A stretch of 64,000 nucleotides of DNA, from contig JAQMWT010000687.1 of assembly GCA_029834535.1 (NCBI GenBank), positions 1-64,000 on the forward strand, given 5' to 3'. Positions within the stretch are counted from its first letter, which is position 1. Each line of letters starts with the position of its first letter. Below, one piece after another: positions 41,867 to 53,300 of this stretch. A program made the position numbers and the translations under genes. Under the pieces are notes generated by a model. That model was given only the letters and a program-made list of their open reading frames with translations. It was not told where the DNA came from and made no database searches. This DNA is from Chrysophaeum taylorii. Taxonomy: Eukaryota > Sar > Pelagophyceae > Pelagomonadales > Pelagomonadaceae.

Positions 41867-42238
41867 GGATAGCTCCTATCAAAGCATGGGAGTCCTGTGG
41901 CGGTAACCCTTACACCGCCATCCTTACCCCTAGTTCTATCGAGTTTTCTACCCCAACTCCTGTTTACTGGACTTTACTTCAACCCCTGACGCACGTATTT
42001 GTTACGCCGCCAAGCGTCTACTTTTTCTAAATCGACTAATCTCAACCATAAATCATTTCACGAGTCTTCGGTTTGAAGCTCGTGGGCAGTTTGAAGGTTG
42101 ATCGACAGGAAGGAAGCGCTTCTCGACCCGCTCGGCACCCTCGATAGAGATAGAAATCTGAATTAGGGTTAGTACCCCCTATTCTAGGGTTAGTTTCCTT
42201 AACTTTACCACCTTTTGATTTAAGAAAGCAAGTGCAGG

Positions 42239-42575
42239 CCAGTAAGTTCACCTAGTCCCAATCTCTAACCCCAGTAAGTTCACCTGGTCCCGTTACGTTC
42301 GTCAGTAAGTTCACCTAGTCCCAATCTCTGACCCCAGTAAGTTCGGCGTAAACCCACTCGTGCTCACACCCACTCACCCCACTCTCCTTCGAGCTCGTCG
42401 CTCTCACCTCCGCCAATCTAAGCTGCTTTGATCCGTACACGCCGCTAGCCTTTGCGTTCACTCTAAAAACCCCAGTAAGTTCGCTTGGTCCCAGTAAGTT
42501 CACCTGGTCACTAAGTTCACCTAGTCCCAATCTCAAACCCCAGTAAGTTCACCTGGTCCCAGTAAGTTCACCTAC
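42239..42575 (+). repeat. dispersed AGTAAGTTCACCTGGTCCC repeats in the Helitron
   Basis: About eight copies of a 19-20 bp unit, AGTAAGTTCACCTRGTCCC, spaced irregularly and often followed by AATCTCTAACCCC. They lie at the 3' side of the Helitron fragment. The unit could be a sub-terminal binding site array or slippage product. Confidence 0.75.
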
Positions 42576-43171
42576 AGTGTGCGTGTAGACGCCGGGAGGG
42601 GGCTTATCGGTATTGCGCAGCACGTGTGGGGTTGGGTGGAGTCGTCGACTCAGAAGAGCATATCCTCGGGGTTGCCGATCGACAGAGAGCCACGTAGAGC
42701 TGGACGTGACAGAAGACGGACTTGGGCGAGAGGACGCCGACCTCGCGGGGCGTCTGGCCCTGGCTCTTGTTGATCGTTTGGCGTCGGCGGGCCTTAAGGG
42801 ATACAGGTTGGAGGAGCCTCGGTGACACGACACGATCGATCATGTATCTGGTACCGTTGCAGTGGCCGTGCGACGGGTCGAGGTCGCGAAGACTATAAGC
42901 TCGCGATCAAAGTCAGCATGCCGTTGGTTGTCGGGGAGTTCAAAACTCGACTCTTGAGAGCGAGGCGTTGTCTTCCGACCCAACCTAGTCGGCCGAAAAA
43001 AGAACTCCGGCGTCTCCGGGAAAAAAAGGCCGCGGTCATGCGCGCGTTGTCAGCATCGACAACATCGTTTCGACGGGGCGTGAGAATGGCGCGCCGAAAG
43101 AGCCGCCGCGGGTCGTGGAAATAGTCTGCGAGGTCGCCGTAGACGGCTTGGAGGATCACTGTCTGGCTCAC
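42550..43171 (-). pseudogene. Helitron Pif1-like helicase, C-terminal fragment
   Basis: On the minus strand, YFHDPRRLFRRAILTPRRND (about 43125-43065) matches the AILTPTND motif, and about 400 bp on, RRRQTINKSQGQTPREVGV then FCHVQLYVALCR (about 42790-42660) match helicase motifs V-VI (TINKSQGQT..VGV..FxHGQLYVALSR). The blocks lie in different frames, so there is at least one frameshift. The Rep endonuclease and helicase N-terminal half are missing. The CR ending replaces the usual SR, and HV replaces HG. The protein would unwind DNA for rolling-circle transposition. Confidence 0.8.
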
Positions 43172-43436
43172 GGGCCAACCTGATCCTTACCCTAAATCGA
43201 GGGACAAACAAACAAACAGACAGACAAACAGACAAACATCTGTCGATTAGTAGTTAGGACGCTGTGTTATTCACACCGGCGGTTCTCGTTGTAGAGACAG
43301 AAACGAGAACAGACTGCCACTGCTCTCGACTCTGCTGAAGGGTAACACAGTTGAAATTACTGTTCTCTACTCGAGACGTCGAGGGCACAGTCGAAGCAGG
43401 GTAAGAAGTCAGCGCGCATAATCCTTTCCTGCCGCA

Positions 43437-45870
43437 AATGCGGTAACACTTTGAATTACTTTTAGCAAGGGAGGTCTTGATAAAAGGTATCGAGTGTTGG
43501 GTTGTTAACTGTAACGGTGAGGAGATGGCTTGATCCTCGGGTATTTCACGTATGGTAGAAACGTCATCATCCTCAGGTTCGGCAGAGGGATTTATGCTCT
43601 TTGCCGAGCAGTGCTGAGGAATGATACGGTGAGTCAGCGCAAGTAATTGGTTTAAGGTCTGCGGAATGAGACTGCTCAATTGCAGTTCATCGAGATGATC
43701 TTCGACAAATTGTGGTGTAGTAAAGGGGTCTTGGAGTTACTCCACCTGTTGTAGTGACGGGTGATGAGTCATGCGAATTAAATCGTGACGAAGTTGAAGA
43801 AGAGCGTCATCGGGCACACCATGTTTTAAATCGTGTTGGTCGTGGAGCGCAAGTGTAAGGCGATTGAGCAATTCGCACATTTCGAATAAGGTAACCAGCA
43901 GAATATTGGTGTTGGAAGTGGCAGGGAACAGGCGATTCTCCATGTCACTTATGTTTGTGACAGCATTGCGCAAGTCAGACCGTAGATCGGCATTTTCAGT
44001 TGTCAAGGCATGAACGCGTCGCGTGAGCTGGTCATGTGACATCTGGAGCGTCTCAACCTGCTGTGTAAGCTCGGTCACGTGAGTTGATAAGATTTCGAGA
44101 TCGGAGGGAGCAGCAGTAGCTGGTGCCGGGGCAGTAGATGCCATTGGCGGGTAGTTTAACGACGCTTCGGTCGCATCGGTAAGTTCAGCGTAAAGCTGAG
44201 GATAACTGCAAGCCAAAATTTTTGCACAAAATTTTTGCAAAGTCCTTACATTCGGCCTCAGTGAACGTATTAGGAGATTGCATTGCGTCGAAAACAGACG
44301 GTGGCTTTTCTTCATCACCTAGTGCATTATAATCGGCGATATGTCGAATAAGAGAGCGAGACAGTGTTTGGACAAGAGGCTTGTAGGCATTAGTCTTGAT
44401 AGTCGACTGTTTCTTCGCATATGTGCGCACAACCGTCACGATAAACGACAAATGCTCCAAGTGTAGTCTGGAAATATGTTTTAAGTTGAAGGGCTAGGGA
44501 ACTTGATGAGAGTCCGTGGTAAGCGTAGATGGTATAATGATATCGGCGGGCAAAGTGTGCTCTTTCGATATTTCTTGCAACAGAGCTTGGAGATCTGAAG
44601 GGAGAAAGTAGACGCGTAGAATGGTGGCCCTTAGATGACCAGCTGGAGATGATTCACATGGAAAAGCCGTGATGCGCGCTAACTAACTAACTTCAGACCT
44701 CTCCCGAGCATGGGAGCCAGGCCGGACAGGCAGGAGCCGATCCGGAATCACAGAGGAAAATCACGCAGTTGGGGCAGAGGCGAGGGACGAGGACTCGTTG
44801 ATGACGGACCGCCGCCGCGCGCGGTCTTTTACGAAGTCGTGCAAAAGCGTCGCAGGCCGCAAACGTGTTGGTCCACGAACAACCGACCTGTCCGTCGCGT
44901 TCTGCCCAACCGAGCGAACCCCATCCCAGCGCGGACTTTCCGGGTGCTAACCGGCCAGCCCGGGAGGCGAGCAGGCACCGTCTCACTCCGGGACGGCCGG
45001 GGCCGCCGCAGGGAGCAAGCGTGTTAGGCGCCGTCCTCCATCGCAACCAACGGTTAGCGATCGCAGGGTTAGGGGGTTGATACGCGCATTGCGTGGGAAG
45101 AAGAGGAAGGAAAGGATATTGTGGTCAGAGTTTAGGCAGGCGCAACACAATGACATGGTAGACACAGAAATAGGTATGAAGGCATTCCCGATGTGGAGAG
45201 CACTAGCCAGATGTTTTAACACGCTGGTGGGTATTTCATCCATCTTCCTCTTGTAAGTAGTAACACGAATTTGCAGTGGTTTCCCATCTTTATCGAAGCA
45301 CTAGAGACAGTGAAAGGGCATCTGTTGGTTTCCTTTTTAAGGCCACGATGGCATATAATAGCGTGAATAGCGCGTGCAGAGGGCAGCGGAAGGATGACCG
45401 GGGTGCGGAGCAAAACGAAAAAATGGATAGCTCCATGAAAACTTTGGTAATCCAGATGATCTTTTGACGCGTGAACTGTGTTAATAGCTTCCTGTATATC
45501 AATGCGCAAAAAGGAGGAAAGCATGTTGGTAAAGGGTGGTCTATACTATTCATCTGGAACAGGTAGTCCCTGTTCAAGCTGACTAACGTTAAAGTTCACG
45601 GCGTCGGCAAGAGTAGTTGGTGAGCTTGAGTCGGCACGTATCGCAGAGGCGAAAGTAGTAAGAAGTCGAGTAATGTCCTCGAGAGTCGGCTTCCTGCGGC
45701 TCGGGGGAGTGTCGACAGAGGGCTCCGCGGGAGCGAGTGTGCGAGGTAGTTCGCGACGAGTGGGCGTGACTCCTCGTGGAAAGCTTCGCCAGGGCTCTAT
45801 CGGCGACGTACAAAAAAAAAAGGTAGTGGCAAAAGGTGAGGGCTAGTTTAACGACATTGCGGTCACCAGG
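43437..45870 (-). pseudogene. gag-like coiled-coil ORF region next to Copia family 2 pol
   Basis: Minus-strand pieces in order: VNFNVSQLEQGLPVPDE (about 45600-45550), CCACLNSDHN (about 45150-45120), SSPAGHLRATILRVYF (about 44655-44608), LEHLSFIVTVVRTYAKKQS (44460-44400), TEAECKDFAKIL, then YPQLYAELTDATEASLNY and a long coiled coil (44318-43737; VTELTQQVETLQMSHDQL, LTTENADLRSDLRN), and finally LLALTHRIIPQHCSAK (43679-43437). The same set occurs at 31796-34045. It lies directly downstream of pol 45870-47415 on the same strand. It is broken, with several interruptions, one being SINE copy 5, and ends at the Ty3/gypsy copy B insertion. Confidence 0.6.
44680..45078 (-). mobile_element. SINE copy 5 (divergent subfamily)
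   Basis: The tail CTAACTAACTAACTTCAG and head block GGTTGCGATGGAGGACGG match the other SINEs, while the middle differs, so this is a related subfamily. It is flanked by imperfect duplicates GATGCGCGC (44671-44679) and GATACGCGC (45079-45087). It interrupts the gag-like ORF. Confidence 0.75.
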
Positions 45871-47415
45871 GTCCGCGGTTAGTTCTCGCCTTGGTCTGAT
45901 TCAGTAGCATGATGCATACCTAGAAGAGAGCGGAACGTAGCAAAGTCGGCTGCAAGAGACTTTGTTAAGCCATCAGCCACGTTTAATTAGCCTGGGATAT
46001 GATGGACGCGAATCTTTTGCAATGCGACATACTCGCGAATTTTGAACCATCGTGTAGAAAGGGCTTTGCTGCGCGAAGAGCCGTCAGGGTTGTTACAAGT
46101 GTGGACGGCAGCCGCGTTGTCAGACAAAAGAGGCAGGCTTCTAATGAAGCGCATATCCTCTGCGATATGATTGTTGTCTGCATCAAAATCGGATGGAGGA
46201 TCAGCTTGCGTGTTGAGGTGGGATGTTGGGTTAATTAACCACAAATAAGAGCTCGAGAAGTAGTTTGCGGAGCCATACTGCTTCGTCAGCGCAGATGCTT
46301 AGTGCAATAAGTTCAGCTTCGTGGGTAGAGCACGAGACGATCGGTTGTAATGTGCTTTTCCAAGTGATGAGACAGTTGAACAGGTAGAAGACAAAGCCAG
46401 TAGTGGACTTCCTATCTTCCCGTTCCAGTGAAGGAGTATTGTCAGCATCCACCATAAAACCCAGGGGGTCGAACTTGCCAGTATCAATGTCTTTATCCTG
46501 ATAGTCGACTATGGTCGACAGGTCAATTAGGTTCGAGGAGATAACGCGCAAGTGATTTTCGATAGCGTTCCCTTTAGGGTGAAACCAGAGACGAAGAGCT
46601 CAGTTGGCTGGCTTACTGAGGTACCGTAGGAGGTGGCAGAGCATCTGAACATGCACGTAAGTAGGGGAGTGCATACCTCGGGAACAACGTCCTAGAGCTT
46701 GAGAGAAATCTGGGCGACAGGCGACTTGCATAAATACCAACTTGCCAAGTAACGTAGCGAAGTGGTTGTGAATATAGATTTCCACATTAGCGGAAGGGGA
46801 GCCTTCCTTGTAGGTGAAGGTTGGTGGCATAGGATACTTCAGCGGAGTGAGTGTCTTCAGTATAGGGTGCTCGTCGAACAGCGAGTCTATATTGGCTTGG
46901 ACGTCTAAAGATATGGATCCATCCGAAGTCCGGAAGACGCGCATTCCCAGAAGACCGTGGACTGGCTCGAACTGTTCCACGGAGAAGCGCTTATGTAGTG
47001 ATTCTTGGAGCTCAGTGCGTAGGGTATCATCATTCGCAACTGTAACGATATCATCCACAGATAAGCTGCAGATGAGGAATCGCGCGTGAGTAGATGTGCG
47101 GACACACAAACATGTGTCCGCATGGTGTCCTTTGTACCCAAGACTCCGAAAGAAACTGTCGATCTCCTTGTTCCAGAGAGAGGGAGATTGCCTGAGTCCG
47201 TAGAGAGACTTATGCAGCTTGGGTAAACGACGGCCACGGTATTTATCGTCTTGAGGATCGAGTAGCTTGATACCATCGGGAAGCTGTACGTAGACGTGCG
47301 CGTCTATGTCTGACTGGACGAAGGGGATGGGCACGTCGGTGTGGTACACGGGTAGGTTCTTGTGAGCAGCAATAGCTAAGATGACACGTATAGCAGTCAT
47401 CGTTGCCATGGGACT
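45870..47415 (-). mobile_element. Copia family 2, copy 1 (RT and RNase H only)
   Basis: The minus-strand RT frame 47409-46600 has VYHTDVPIPFVQSDID, LPKLHKSLYGLRQSPSLW and ICSLSVDDIVTVAND (catalytic VDD). RNase H follows: GFMVDADNTPSLEREDRKST, TWKSTLQP, STHEAELIALSICADEAVW (about 46460-46270), then LLSDNAAAVHTCNNPD and RWFKIREYVALQKIRVHHIPG to about 45990. It is a Copia clearly different from Copia A. It is broken, with a few interruptions, and incomplete: no integrase, gag or LTR on its 5' side. Confidence 0.75.
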
Positions 47416-49431
47416 GGAGAGATTTGACCCTCTCCGGGTACATGTCAGAGACCGCGCGCGGTCTTAGGCGTGTACAGACCATTCCGCATGTCACGTGTTA
47501 CTACACAAGGCAGGAATTAGCTCCTAACTCCCACAGGGACATTAGGTCCCGTAGAAGCTTCCAAACTGACAACGAGGAACAGACCGAGTTTCTGCTAATT
47601 AAGCTGAAGACTCTGGTCCTTACGGCACGCACCTGGCGGATTTCTCCTTGTCAGAAGAGAAACTCCCGATGATATCTCATATCTAGAAAGAAACGAATGC
47701 GGAAGGGGGGGGGGAGGTGAGCATGAGGGAAAGCCGTATTAATTCGGAGAGAAAACCCTCATGATGATGGAGTGTAAGAAAAGGTGCAAAGAGCTCCAGA
47801 GCGTCGTACATATTATGAGTCCTGGACCCCCTTAACGTGTGGAAGATGCTTTATGCATTCCAGACGCTCGTGAGAGTGCGAAGATTGTGCACTAGACGTG
47901 AAACGTCGAACAATTATGAACAGAACAGAACAAAACAAACAAACAGATAAGGGAAACAAGGTTCGTCACCAGCCGCTGAAAGAGTCGTAGATGTGACACA
48001 CACAATTATGAACGTATGGTCACATCCACGAGCGATTTGTAAGAGGGAAGCGGTTACAAATTTATCGAAGATAGAGCATCTACAGCTGTCAAGGATGTTG
48101 TTTGATATAGAGCTCTTGCATCTTTTTATTTTGAAATGCGAGAAAATACATCATTGACTATATTAGCGACTAGCTCTTGCGATAACTGCGTAGGCTCAAT
48201 CGACATGATGCGTAGGGCTGGCAGTGTAAACAGCTTAGTGTGTTCAGATAACGTATGTAGGCCGTAGCTTGTTGCAGTTGCCTTTGTAATAGATCATTAT
48301 GAGCGATGGTGAAGGCGTAGTGAAATAGATTATGCATTCATTAAACTTTAAATTTCCTGAGTTGAAATGTAGCACGATGTTCTTCAGGATTAGTAGAAAG
48401 ACGAGTGCCACCAGGATGTCAGATGAAAGCACAATCCATCTCAAAGAAGTGCGATCAACCAAAAGCAGGTCTGATGATGAAGACAATGATAGCTAGTTAA
48501 ACTGTCATGACGACGTCGTCTCATAATCGTAATCGAGAAATGCTCAAATAGTAACTTCAGTGTAAAATTACTTCAAGTGCGTGCAGGGATCAAATGAGAT
48601 AGGTACGTCATTTATTGACATACGAGGTATCTGGACTGTAAATGGACGAAGCTTACATATTAGACTGAACTTCGAATCCCGTAATCGCAAAATTGAAGTT
48701 GCGATAATACCAGTGATGCATTGATCCATGATGAGCGAACATGAAGTAGTACAAGTACCACATTTAAATGCTTAAGGTCAAAAGATTAAGTTGACTGGAG
48801 CACATTTTGAAGTTTGATCTTGAAGAAAGACGACATCAAATGAGCGAGGAAGGAGGAAAGCGATTATATGCATAGAAACTAGATAGGCCAGACTTAATAA
48901 CAGTCCAGGCAAATCAAATAAGATAAAAGTGGTTGAATGGGACCACTAGACTTTCATCCGGACGTGGTTTTGGAGAAGATGTCATAAGAACGAACAACTG
49001 AGATGGTTGGATAACAGCAGAAGCTATAACTGATCCTGCTCGAAAGCTTCCACGCGTGTTATTATACGTCGATGACAACATAGGAGATTTAGTCACAAGA
49101 GACCGTAGCCAGTGTGATCAGAAGATTAACGAGCTTGCATAGTTGTCTGTATTTCCGGCTGACTGTCCATGCTAGTGAGGAAGCAACACATCGAAGAGGT
49201 GAAAAGTTGCCATGGGCGCATTATGAATGACACTGACTTAAAAAGGGAACTGTGGCAAATAAGACCATAGGAGTGTCTGATGTGAGCAGTGCATATGTTC
49301 CTCAAGTAGTCCATAAGACCAAATAAGCCAGACGCAACTCCAGGTGTGAGTGACAAAAGATAGATAGATATCGTGTTTAATGATGACACTCAGGTATGCT
49401 CAAAAGCAAAGAACATAGCTGCGAGGGCTAG
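47416..49431 (+). other. AT-rich non-coding stretch
   Basis: Clearly richer in A/T than the rest of the window. ORFs are short and unconvincing. A minus-strand G/C run sits near 47700. One plus-strand codon run near 49055-49135 reads LLYVDDNIGDLVTRDRSQ, recalling an RT YVDD motif, but nothing around it supports an RT. No repeat unit recognised. Confidence 0.35.
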
Positions 49432-49620
49432 GGCTTGGCGACAGCCGCATCCGAGGTGGGGGGGGGGGCGCGAGAACAGCGTTTTGCTGGGCGGGGAGGG
49501 CGCCACCCCCAGCGCAAAAGTTTTGTGTCCGGGGGGAAGTCTGCGACCTCCCAGCACGAAAGTTTCGTGCTAGGGGGGTGTCTGACTACCGCGCACGCAC
49601 TCTAGAAGAGGCCTGGAATG

Positions 49621-49708
49621 CTTGCCGAGCGCCTTGCCGAGCGCCCAGGTGGTCAGCAGAACTATTGCCGAGCGCCTTGCCGAGCGCCCAGGTGGTCAGC
49701 AGAACTAT
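49621..49708 (+). repeat. 43-44 bp tandem duplication
   Basis: A unit containing GCGCCTTGCCGAGCGCCCAG and ending CAGAACTAT is repeated twice in tandem. Within each unit TTGCCGAGCGCC is itself doubled. It lies inside the inverted-repeat element. Confidence 0.8.
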
Positions 49709-49936
49709 AGAACTACAGACGGCCACGGACTGGGTGCCGGTGACTCGGCCGGGAGGGAGCGCCTCTGCTAGCCTCGCGCTCTTCGCGGGCATGGGCGTTA
49801 AAAGAATCATACCAGAGGAGGCGCAGCTGCAGGAAAATCACAGTGCCTTAGCCATACACGCGACTCCGAGCCGCAAAACTTGTTGGGATATTGTACGCGT
49901 CCTGTCCTCAAGACGACGATGATGACGACAACGAAC

Positions 49937-50200
49937 CGCCCCCCGCGAACATGGCGAGGTCAACGAGCCAGACTCCGTCGACGAGCCCGCCCTCGATGAG
50001 GAGGAGGATGAGAGCCCAGCTCCCGAGGAGAACCTCCGCGACTACCTCATGGACCTCGGAGACGCCACATTCTACCATGAGGCCGCTACATTCCTTGCGA
50101 CCCACTCAGCGTCGCCAAACACCCCCCTCGAAACCCAATTTCCCTGCGAACCTGTAGCCTACATTGTAGAGCCACTCAGGTGCTGCGGTGCCCGTTGTCC
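49937..50200 (+). CDS. acidic ORF fragment inside the inverted-repeat element
   Basis: An open frame reads EVNEPDSVDEPALDEEEDES, then ENLRDYLMDLGDATFYHEAA and ETQFPCEPVAYIVEPLRCCG. The composition looks like a real protein: acidic linker plus a helical end. It has no recognisable start and no known domain. It may be a captured piece of a host gene or the tail of a lost transposase. Confidence 0.35.
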
Positions 50201-50352
50201 TAGGGGGGGGGGGGCGGCGATCCCTCCGCGCTATAGGGGAGGCCTAGGGGAGGGGATACCGATCCCCCAGCGCTAAGCTTTCGTGCTGGGGGGGGGTTCT
50301 TTTCGTGTTCTCGCGCGCCACCCCCCTCGGATGCGGCTGTCGCCAAGCCTAG

Positions 50353-53300
50353 TTTAATGTCAATGCGAACATAAAGATGAGGGTAATGCGCTTAATCGTC
50401 TTGCTGGACGATGGGCTGTTGCAAACCAAGTAACGTATGAAACGTAGAGAAGAGGGGAGCACCGAAGGGCTTAGTAAATCCGTCGGCAACGTTTTGGGTA
50501 CCAGAAATGTGGTATAGCCTGATGCGTTTCAACTGAACATAGTCGCGAATTCGGAACCAGCGCGTGCTGATGGCTTTAGCTTTAGTCGCACTGTCGGGCT
50601 TATTCGACAAATGGATAGAAGAAGCCGAGTCTCCAAGAATTGGACAGTTGCGAATGAACGTCATATCCGATGGAAGAGGATTGCCGTGGAAATCATAGTC
50701 TAGCAGCAAATCTTTACCTGAAGGTTGGCGGAGATAATATCGCGGGTTTATTGCAAATGCCATTTCCGTCAGCAACTTACGTAGCCAAACCACATAATCA
50801 GCGCAAGTATTAAGAGCGGTGAGCTCACTCTCATGAGTGGACGTGGTTGAAGCTTGGATTTCCATGTTATAAGAGAACCAAATGGGAAAATATCATAACC
50901 AGTCGTACTTTTGCGGTCATGCTCATAAGAAGCCGCGTTGTCAGCATCTACAAATGCAACCAGTGGATCAAAATTACCGGAATCCACCTGTTCGGCAGTG
51001 TAGTCTAACATGGTTGCCATATCTGAGCGATTGCAAATAATAGAACGTAAGTGATCCATTAGCGCGGAAGACTTCGAGTAATACCATAGGCGGAGATTGC
51101 GATTTTCCGGCTTACGAAGATAGCGAAATACTCCAGCTAATATTCGGAAATGCAGGAATGATGGGTCATGTATTCCGCGGGAGCAGCGGCTGAGACTATG
51201 AGAAAGATCAGGTCGGCAAGCTAGCTGAACGAGTGTTAGCTTACCAAGAAGTGTCGAAAAAGTATTAAGAACTTACTCGTCTGTCTCAGTGGCCGGATCT
51301 CCAGTTTTATAGACAGCTGAAGGTGACATGGGAGTCGAGGAGGGTCGTAATTTTAACAAGATAGAGTGCTCCTCTATGCTGGCATCAATTATAGCTTGAC
51401 AATCCAGCGAAATGGAACCATCGGCAGTACACGTTACTCGCATACCCAAGAGAGTGCGAACTTCTTCGAACGATTCAACGGAGTATTCTTTTCTCCTAGC
51501 CTGTTGAAAAAAAAGACGGAGGATTTATGAAGTGCAGATGACGACAACATTATCCACAGATAGAGTGCACAACAAGAAAGTGGCATCATCTCGGACCTTA
51601 GCATGGATGCAGGTGTCTGTGCGAAAGCGATGGTAGCCTAGCGCGTCAAAGAAACCTTAATTGTCTGATTCCAGGGCGCAGGACTCTGCCGTGGTCCACA
51701 AAGCGACTTTAACAAGTTGGGAAGACGGCGGCCTTGATACTTAGCGTCTTCAGGATCCAGTAAGTATATGCTTAGCGGTAGCTTGACATGGACGTGAGAA
51801 TCGATGGGGGCTTGGACGAACGCGTTGGGCACGTCTATATGATAGACAGGAAGCCGAAGGTGCGCAGCTAGAGCTAGAACACAACGGATGCCGGTGAGCT
51901 GCGCCATCGGGCTGAACGTGTTGAAGAGAAGTCGGCACCAAGGGAAGCGAGAAACCCCCTTAGCACCAACCTCGCCTTGTGCTTGAGATACTCGCCGGCG
52001 GCGTTGGTCTTTATACGCAACACCAGCCGGGTATCAATGGGTTTGGAGTTGGCCATCGGCAACGATAACTTGAAACAGCCGAACTTAACAATATCGAAGG
52101 TCTCCTTGGAAATCGCGGAGAAGTAGGCCTTGCGATTGGCATCTGAGAGACCTTTTAGACAGGTCAGCTCATCCTCATCGATCTTGACGTCTTTGGCTTT
52201 GGCTTGGATCTTATATTCATCAGGGCCGACCGTGCTGGGATCTTGATCTTGGGTCAAATAGGTGATCGCATAAGAATCGGCATCTGAATGAGCGGGAGCA
52301 TGTTCGGGAATTTCGACTAGTTGAATTACAAGTGGAGGATCAGCTTGGAGGTGAGCCTCAATGTTGTGAGCCTGCACGGTGAGGTAGTCCTCGATGTCGG
52401 AGAGATGGGGTTCTGAAGCTCCGCAGGAGGATTCATTATGTGCCATTAAGGCGTGGGGCGATAGCAGTGCATACGCGTATTGAGCGGGAGGAACTTGAAA
52501 TGCTTGAGCGTGCTCGGTAATTAGATGAACAAGAGCGCGAGGTAGATGGAAATCCGAGAGGCTGGAGGTGTCGAGAAGGTGAACTGGTGTGGCAGCCAAT
52601 GGATGGATGTGACTGCCTTGACACACACCAGAAGATGAGCGTGAAGATGATTGCGATAGCGCTTGGTGAACGTGAAGTTGGGTCTGTGTAAATTCCCCCT
52701 CTGGAGGCATAGCCATCCAGTGGATGCCATTAGCAGCATGCAGAGAGTGGAGGGTGGGGTCGAAGAAAGTAATATATTTCTTGGACAAATCATATTTGAA
52801 ATCGGCGAGCGTACCACCAGCTTGCTTGTAAGCAGCGACCGTGGGCGAAGCGATGCGAGATTGTACAGCGTGGAGATTAGTTTTACGGCGAGGTTGAGGT
52901 TGATTAGGACCTCGGGTGAGACGAAGTGCATCTTGTGCGAATAAATCACGAAATGTTTGCAATATAGGCAAAGCATTTTGTGATAACTCAGATGTCGTAG
53001 GTGTTGTGACTGGAGCAGCTGGAGTGGGTGCGGGAACTGGAGCTGGAGTAGAGGTAGTCCCCCTCTTGTGTTCAGTGTCAGGTGACACAGCAATCCCCTC
53101 TGCAACGCATCACTGGGGGTGCTTTGAACAAAAAAGGGTACCTCGGGAGAAGGTGCAGGTGGTGGGGATTGTTCATAATCGGGAGGAGAATTAGAAGTTA
53201 AGTGAGAAAATGTAAGTTTAGAAGAGACACGGACTTGACCGTTCTCGGGATTAAGCAACATCAGCTAAATGGTTAACATGAGGGGTAACCAGGCGATTTG

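Larger units (their letters stand above)
42228..43258 (-). mobile_element. Helitron fragment or internally deleted Helitron
   Basis: A 1031-bp insert interrupts the solo LTR exactly, with no target duplication, between two T residues (minus-strand CAGCGT and TTTCTTAAATC). The minus strand starts CCTAACTACTAATCGACAG, followed by a GTTT/GTCT simple repeat, then carries the C-terminal part of a Pif1/Helitron helicase. Insertion without duplication fits rolling-circle Helitrons; the T-T target recalls the Helentron/Helitron2 branch. The 3' terminus (CTGCACTTGC) lacks an obvious CTRR end. Confidence 0.75.
42145..43369 (+). repeat. solo Copia-family LTR, split by a Helitron fragment
   Basis: Parts 42145-42227 and 43259-43369 together form a 194-bp LTR (TAGAGATAG...TGTTCTCTA) of the Copia A family. 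It is flanked by perfect target duplicates CTCGA (42140-42144 and 43370-43374). A solo LTR arises by recombination between the two LTRs of a full element. Confidence 0.9.
34190..43436 (+). mobile_element. Ty3/gypsy LTR element with methyltransferase-like domain, copy B
   Basis: It has two 311-bp LTRs beginning TGTGGCGG and ending TGCCGCA, and is flanked by near-matching 5-bp sequences AAAGC (34185-34189) and AATGC (43437-43441). The order is gag coiled coil, acidic spacer, protease, methyltransferase-like domain, part of RT, integrase tail and C-terminal extension. It is broken, with a handful of interruptions, and not whole: pol is far shorter than in copy A. The LTRs differ by about 14 sites by eye (roughly 4-5%), so it is moderately young. 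The 3' LTR holds a solo Copia LTR, which holds a Helitron. The element itself sits in a gag-like ORF of the family at 43437-45830. Confidence 0.9.
41896..43436 (+). repeat. 3' LTR of Ty3/gypsy copy B, split by a solo LTR
   Basis: The two LTR parts, 41896-42144 and 43375-43436, add to 311 bp, equal to the 5' LTR. Between them is a 1225-bp insertion (solo Copia LTR plus Helitron) and one copy of its 5-bp target duplicate. Confidence 0.9.
49432..50349 (+). mobile_element. DNA-transposon-like element with terminal inverted repeats
   Basis: Exact 25-bp inverted repeats lie at 49432-49456 and 50325-50349 (start GGCTTGGCGACAGCCGCAT), with imperfect extension to about 50 bp including G runs and GCGCGAGAACA. 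Each side is followed by TAG (49429-49431 and 50350-50352), a 3-bp target duplicate. The length of 918 bp and lack of transposase make it non-autonomous. It lies about 40 bp beyond the pol end of Copia family 2 copy 2. Superfamily uncertain; a 3-bp duplication occurs in PIF/Harbinger and CACTA groups, but the termini match neither well. Confidence 0.75.

Noticed and set aside
42239-42575. Possible CRISPR-like array of 20-bp repeats
   Set aside because: Spacing is irregular, units degenerate and the array lies in a Helitron within eukaryotic DNA.
49055-49135. LLYVDDNIGDLV on the plus strand as an RT motif
   Set aside because: No other RT block on either side in any frame, and the region is AT-rich and full of stops; it could be chance or an extremely old remnant.
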